64,000 nucleotides of DNA from Sycon ciliatum (Eukaryota; Porifera; Calcarea; Leucosolenida; Sycettidae), in assembly GCF_964019385.1 (NCBI RefSeq), contig NC_088645.1, forward strand, positions 21,457,158-21,521,157, in the 5' to 3' direction. Positions within the stretch are counted from its first letter, which is position 1; each line of letters opens with the position of its first letter. The position numbers and the translations under genes were made by a program. The notes beneath the pieces are model-generated. The model made no database searches. It had not been told where the DNA came from and saw nothing but the letters and a program-made list of their open reading frames with translations. Below, in pieces: positions 59,302 through 64,000 of this stretch.

Positions 59302-60236
59302 TTTTGCAGCAGCAAGAGGGCAAGGAGACGCTCCAAGGAGAAGAAAATGAAAAGACTTGTGAAACGACAAGCGTGTGTTCGTTTTTATCAGGCCTAGTTG
59401 AAGGGCCCTTTACCAGAGCTTGTCTGGTTTGTCTCCACCCGGACCTAGCTGTGTGCACCCAGTACCCCGATGCAGTGTAGACTATAGTGGCGTTCGCGAT
59501 GAAGTGCTGTTTCATCATGAGTTCGTTCAGCAGGCATCTTGCCTTTTCTTGGAGAGTTGTTTCTCAAGCATGTTTCGATGACCATGATGACGATGCATGG
59601 ATGTTCCGTCTTGACTCTTGTTTGAGATAAATGACGCGTGATCCCTTTGGATCAGCTCCCCTGAGGCGTCTAGGTATAAAACAGCTATGGCGCGGTTATG
59701 CCTGTAAAAAAAGTAAAAATCCTTCGGAAGTCATCCCAAGTCCCCTGACCTTCGTACAGGGTTGAGAGAAAACTTGGATTTTCGAGATTTGTGATAAGAT
59801 TGGCTGTTTTGCAGCGCAGGGTCCAAGGTCATACAAGACACTCACGCGTGCACGGCTCGGGCACTGGGACCGGGAAGTGGTTATGCATGACGCACGATCA
59901 AGCAAAGCTGATACGCACTGTAGTCTGTAATCTGTATCCTACGAGGTGGAATGTTTCATTGTGTTGTGGGGCATGCATCATGCTTGTGTACGTCGTTGAT
60001 GTGCCCAACATAACGACAAAAATGTGAAATTTGGTGTGTATCTTCAGTAAACTACGATTGTCTTTGCTGGTTTTGCCAGCGTGGCAATTATTTTGAAGTC
60101 AATTTCCTTCTTCGTATTGCTTCTACTCCTATTTTGGTCGTCGTGCTTGATTGTGCTTATGAATTTGTCGACAAACTGGTAGCTAAAATAGTCATTTGAT
60201 GTGCCGACGAGCTTTCGCTCTTTTGTATCATCAGCG
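59302..60236. promoter_or_regulatory. Shared upstream region of MAPEG gene and GBF1
   Basis: The two translation starts diverge from here, 935 bp apart. A TATAAAA at about 59675-59681 is oriented for the plus-strand gene, roughly 560 bp before the GBF1 ATG, and could be its TATA box if a long 5' UTR is used. A bidirectional promoter is an inference. Confidence 0.4.
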
Positions 60237-62323
60237 ATGTCACACAGTGGTGTGTATATCGTCCAGGGCGAGATTGCCCTGGTGCTTGCCGCCATGAAGA
60301 AGGGAAGCAGATGGCGTCAGGTAATTTGATTGCGATATGCTAGTATAAATTTGAAACCACGAGTAGGTTCTCCAGTGACCGCTCTGTTTGTGATCACATC
60401 GAAATGAAAATTCATTGTCTCAAATAATTTCAATTTACGAGTGCATGATATATGCAAAGCACAAGCTAAGTTGTGCACCGCGGGTGTACATATTTTCCAG
60501 CCTACGTAATTCCAATTGCTGCTCATTGCTGGAGGCACAGTCAAACTCGGTGGGCCGTGGGCGCAAAATACCAATCACTTTTTTTGTAGCGTTCTCATTT
60601 CCAAGATACCACACACCTTGCTTTGTAGTTACTTGCATGTGACTGGTGAGATTCGTTTCAGCCCATTGTGCCCAGCATCAATGGACAACGGCATCTATCA
60701 TAGGAGGACTTTTTTCTAGTTGAGGCATGCAGGAATCCTGATGTCATTTATACGATTCAAATCTCCCCCACCCCCTCCACTCATTTTTACAAGACATATA
60801 AATAAATATATTTTGTAATCCATTTTGGACTCGGATGGAGAGCCAAGAATAAATTTATAGAAAAGAAAAAGGACCAAGGAACTATGTACAAGTTCCGCCA
60901 CCAGTTACTAAACAATCAGCTCATGCGATACCATTACGCGTATTAGTGGACATTATAGCGTAACTTGTAGTTCCTTGGTCCTTTTTCTTTTCTATAAAGT
61001 ACTCCATTTTCTAAGTTTTTTTTGATGGCATGTCTTTGGAGTACGTCCCAGTATGTGGCTGTAGGTTTTAGGTTAGGCATGATCATTATTTTTGAGAGGT
61101 TGGATGCTTCAGCTTGCACCTAGCAGCTGTGTGCAGTCGACCATGTCGAATGTCGTTTCCTTCCATACCATAATGAGTACTTCTGCTGTGCTGTCTTAGA
61201 TGCACGGGGCATTTAATTCAGCTCTTGATCTAGGAGCACTGGCTTTCAAAGTTAGGATTGACTATGTTTCCCATTTTCTTTTGGCGATGCGAGTGACGTG
61301 TAGGGTTATACATCCTTTTGTGATCATCAATTTGGTTTGGTTTTCTGTTGTCTTCAGGACGATGATCAGGATCCATTGGTGGACGGCTTCTCTCAGCTGA
61401 AGGAGGTGCTGACTGGCGTTGCAGGTACGTTGAGCAACACCACGTGCTACAGCACTGTCGGGCGCCGAAGAACGACCTGGCTAGAATTGTACCAAGCACA
61501 GCACGAGCATACCAATGTATACGCGGTGACTCGACTGGTGCATAAACCGTAATATTTATTGTAGATAGTAATACGTGAAAATAGGAACGGTCTACGCAAG
61601 GAGGCTGACCCCCCAGTTCTTCGGCGATCGCCAGTGCTGTACTCTAGCCCATCTCTAAGCCATGCTGTTCTCTTCTCTACGCTGTTGTCGCATGGTCATT
61701 GTTCGGAGTAGGGCACTAGTAGCAGCCCGACAAATGCGGTAAAAGCCGTTGGCTCCTTGCAAGAGCAATGAATGAACTACAGTAGAGTGGCGCGCTGAAC
61801 AACGTGGAGTCCAGGAACGCCCAGCCTGAATAAGCTAAGGCCAGTACGAATTGTTTCTAGGAACGTGCTATAAGAACGCAGCCAGATTGCTGAGCGGTAA
61901 GAACGTCCCAGACTCCCCCCTTGGAAGCAACGTTTCTTGGGCGCGCGACTCTGCTGTACGTGTTGAAGGACTTCGCGTTTTATGGACGACCGAGAGATGA
62001 GAGGTTGTGTCCGTGAACATAGCGATTCGTTGTGTGAATTCTTTATACTGTAAAACCGGGATAATTCGGTGGGTTTTATTTTCAGTAACTTCAGTACAGA
62101 TAATTTTTACCTAAAATAAAACGCGACCTAAAATTCAACAAGCCCATGCCACCGTGTGTAAAATGCATTTTTGGATCTGGAAAACTGGTTTACCGAAATT
62201 TTCGCGCTACCGAATCGTTGATTTTGGGAAATACCGAAAATATTACACCAACAAAAATTCCCGGTTTTACAATGACTGCACCGGTATGAGTATATAAATT
62301 ATGTGTGTGTGTGTTTGTGGGTG

Positions 62324-62363
<40 letters not shown>

Positions 62364-63238
62364 CCTGTGCAGACCTTGCGCAGCTGGACCCCGACGAGTA
62401 CTTAACGCCGTTTCTGGACGTGATCAAGTCGGAGGACACCACCGGTCCGATCACCGGCGTTGCCTTGTCATCCATACACAAGTTTCTGTCGTATGGTACC
62501 ATAGGTGAGCTGGATAATCTAATCTACAGCTTAGGCCTGGCCAAGCAACTACCTGGTCTACGAGGCCACTATTCTTTGGCAGTGAACCATGGCACTTGGA
62601 TTGGTCACCCTGATTCCAGAGACCACCTGTGTTCAAAGGCACTCTGTACACATGGAATTTGGGCTCAGCGACCGCCTATGCTCAGCGACCGGGCTGCTCT
62701 CTACGCATGAAACCTGGTTTTAGTGACCACCTATGCTCAGAGACCGGGCTGCTCTCTACGCATGAAACCTGGTTTTAGGGACTATGTGTGTTCAAAGACC
62801 GGGCTGCTCTGTATCAATGAAATCTGGATTCCGCGACCATGCAAGGGACTGGCCTCTTGCAGTCTTGGAGCGTAGGGTGATCTCCGAAACTTGTTCCTTT
62901 TAATTTTGTGTGCTCGCGCGCGCGCGCGCATGTGTGTTTGTGTGTGTGTGCATGTGCATGAGTGAGGTGGTGTGTGTTGCTCGATACTAACGTGTTTGTG
63001 CATTGTGTCTGTGTGTGTGTGTGTGTATTATCTTGACAGACGCCAGCATGGCTTCAAGTGCAGCTGCCGTGGCTAACCTGGCTGATGCAGTGACACATGC
63101 ACGCTTTGTTGGCACCGACCCAGCCAGTGATGAAGTCGTGCTGATGAAGATCCTGCAGGTAATTTGCACTCTGATCCGCTGGGGGAGCTTATCGCATGTG
63201 GTGCACTTGTGTGTGTGTGTGTGTGTGTGTGTTTGTGC

Positions 63239-63317
<79 letters not shown>

Positions 63318-63612
63318 TGTGTGTGTGCTTGCGTGCATGTGTGTGCGTGTGTCGGGGAGGGGAGGGGAAGGGTGTTAGCACTTGTCACCCAAGTTCACCT
63401 GTATATGGATGCATGCTACGTGATAACTGCAAATTTCTCTTTACGATAGGGCTATCAATATCTTTTTCAACCCTCGCTGTTTCTTTTCAAACTGTTCATT
63501 CAGGTTCTGCGCACTCTGCTTCTCACCGAGGTTGGTAGCTTGATGACAGACGAATGTGTGTGCGAGATCATGCAGTCTTGTTTCCGCATCTGCTTTGAAG
63601 CACGGCTAAGCG
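60237..63612 (+). CDS. GBF1: GBF1, N-terminal five coding exons (gene continues past the window)
   Basis: Exons: 60237-60320, 61358-61424, 62373-62504, 63040-63158 and 63504-63612, all GT-AG with compatible phases (0, 1, 1, 0, 1). Exon 1 reads M-S-H-S-G-V-Y-I-V-Q-G-E-I, matching the GBF1 N-terminus. Exon 3 has S-E-D-T-T-G-P-I-T-G-V-A-L and K-F-L-S-Y-G. Exons 4-5 have A-D-A-V-T-H-A-R-F-V-G-T-D-P and C-E-I-M-Q-S-C-F-R-I-C-F-E, the nearly invariant DCB-domain core. GBF1 is the brefeldin-sensitive Arf1 exchange factor of the cis-Golgi that drives COPI coat recruitment. The Sec7 catalytic domain lies beyond the window. Exon 1 is short (28 aa) and its start agrees with the family. Confidence 0.92.
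60822..61000. mobile_element. MITE with TATAGAAAAGAAAAAGGAC ends, GBF1 intron 1
   Basis: TTTATAGAAAAGAAAAAGGA and its mirror TCCTTTTTCTTTTCTATAAA, with GGACTCGGATGGAGAGCC adjoining, as at 12050-12165 in the opposite orientation. Confidence 0.75.
62046..62272. mobile_element. mariner-type MITE (CTGTAAAACCGGGA ends), GBF1 intron 2
   Basis: CTGTAAAACCGGGATAATTC and TTCCCGGTTTTACA bound about 225 bp containing TACCGAAA-type motifs, a distant relative of the 2408 and 27344 elements. Confidence 0.7.
62304..62362. repeat. TG-rich tract at the GBF1 exon 3 acceptor
   Basis: TG units ending TTCCTGTGCAG form the acceptor region. Confidence 0.95.
62600..62830. repeat. ~57-bp tandem repeat, GBF1 intron 3
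   Basis: About four diverged units of GACCGGGCTGCTCTCTACGC / ATGAAACCTGGTTTTAG-GACCAC. The motif resembles the AAAACCTGG...CGACC end of the Tc1-type MITE. Confidence 0.75.
63208..63350. repeat. TG-rich microsatellite, GBF1 intron 4
   Basis: TG with occasional TTTG, TATG and GAG interruptions. Shorter TG and CG tracts precede exon 4 (62909-63028). Confidence 0.95.
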
Positions 63613-64000
63613 GTGAGTGTTGCATGGACCTTTTCTGTAGAGTATTGTTTTTGCATGCCTAGATTAGACGACCTGTTGTTCACTTTCATCTGGTGGTGGT
63701 AGTGCTGGGGGGGGGGGGGGGGGCAGGGGTGAATTATGCATGCCCGGTTATGGTGTCGTTGGACTGGGTCAGGTTTGGAGTCAGCAGGTCAAGGCTAAGA
63801 TCTCGAGCTGCACAGGCCATGTAGCACGCCCGAATCCTAGTTTAAAAATGCACTTCGTTTCGGGTACAGGTACATGCACCGTAATGCACCGCAAGAGCGC
63901 CCCGCCATCTCGTCCTTTCGTGGTCGTATTGCGAAGGTGGTGTCCTGTCCGTAGGTCGTACGACACGAACCTTGTGCACACATTGCACGCTGTGCAGTCA
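63613..64000. other. Start of GBF1 intron 5
   Basis: Begins at the GTGAGT donor; only a G run at 63706-63723 is notable. No next exon is visible before the window ends. Confidence 0.6.

Overview
This is a piece of a multicellular animal nuclear genome. It has GT-AG introns, dense microsatellites, non-LTR retrotransposons and many short inverted-repeat DNA elements. Its genes include a claudin-like tetraspan protein, a three-exon microsomal glutathione transferase, and GBF1. I cannot name the species; a marine invertebrate is my guess.

Layout. 0.6-1.2 kb (-): an intronless tetraspan membrane protein. 1.9-17.3 kb: a transposon landscape with a decayed THAP/DDE transposase, nested TTAA, TA and TAA-flanked elements, a 31-bp satellite, a 5'-truncated LINE and a perfect (TG)n tract of about 2 kb. 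18.2-32.5 kb (+): one eight-exon gene, reconstructed exon by exon, for a protein of about 2,340 residues. It has an SR/RS-rich N-terminus, three divergent PABP-like RRMs, a second RS region, about 1,700 residues I cannot assign to any family, and a Gly/Ala/Ser tail. 33.4-44.5 kb: an 11-kb stack of nested insertions at one ancestral site. 46.75-59.3 kb (-): a complete MAPEG-family gene (MGST1-like, 156 aa) whose two introns hold repeats and two LINE copies. 60.2 kb to the window end (+): the first five coding exons of GBF1, head-to-head with the MAPEG gene across about 0.9 kb.

The three housekeeping-type genes act in separate processes: membrane detoxification, Arf-GEF traffic and probably RNA binding. 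The shared MAPEG/GBF1 upstream region is the only obvious regulatory link.

The most unusual signal is a family of inverted-repeat elements with ends CAAGAGTA...TACTCTTG and 7-bp target duplications. Members run from hundreds of bp down to 44, 22 and 14 bp. At two sites, two members sit side by side sharing the same 7-bp duplication three times. One 306-bp-type member at 33.9 kb has been inflated to 9.7 kb by later insertions.

All coordinates were read by eye and may be off by a base or two; repeat boundaries are less certain where no target duplication was found.
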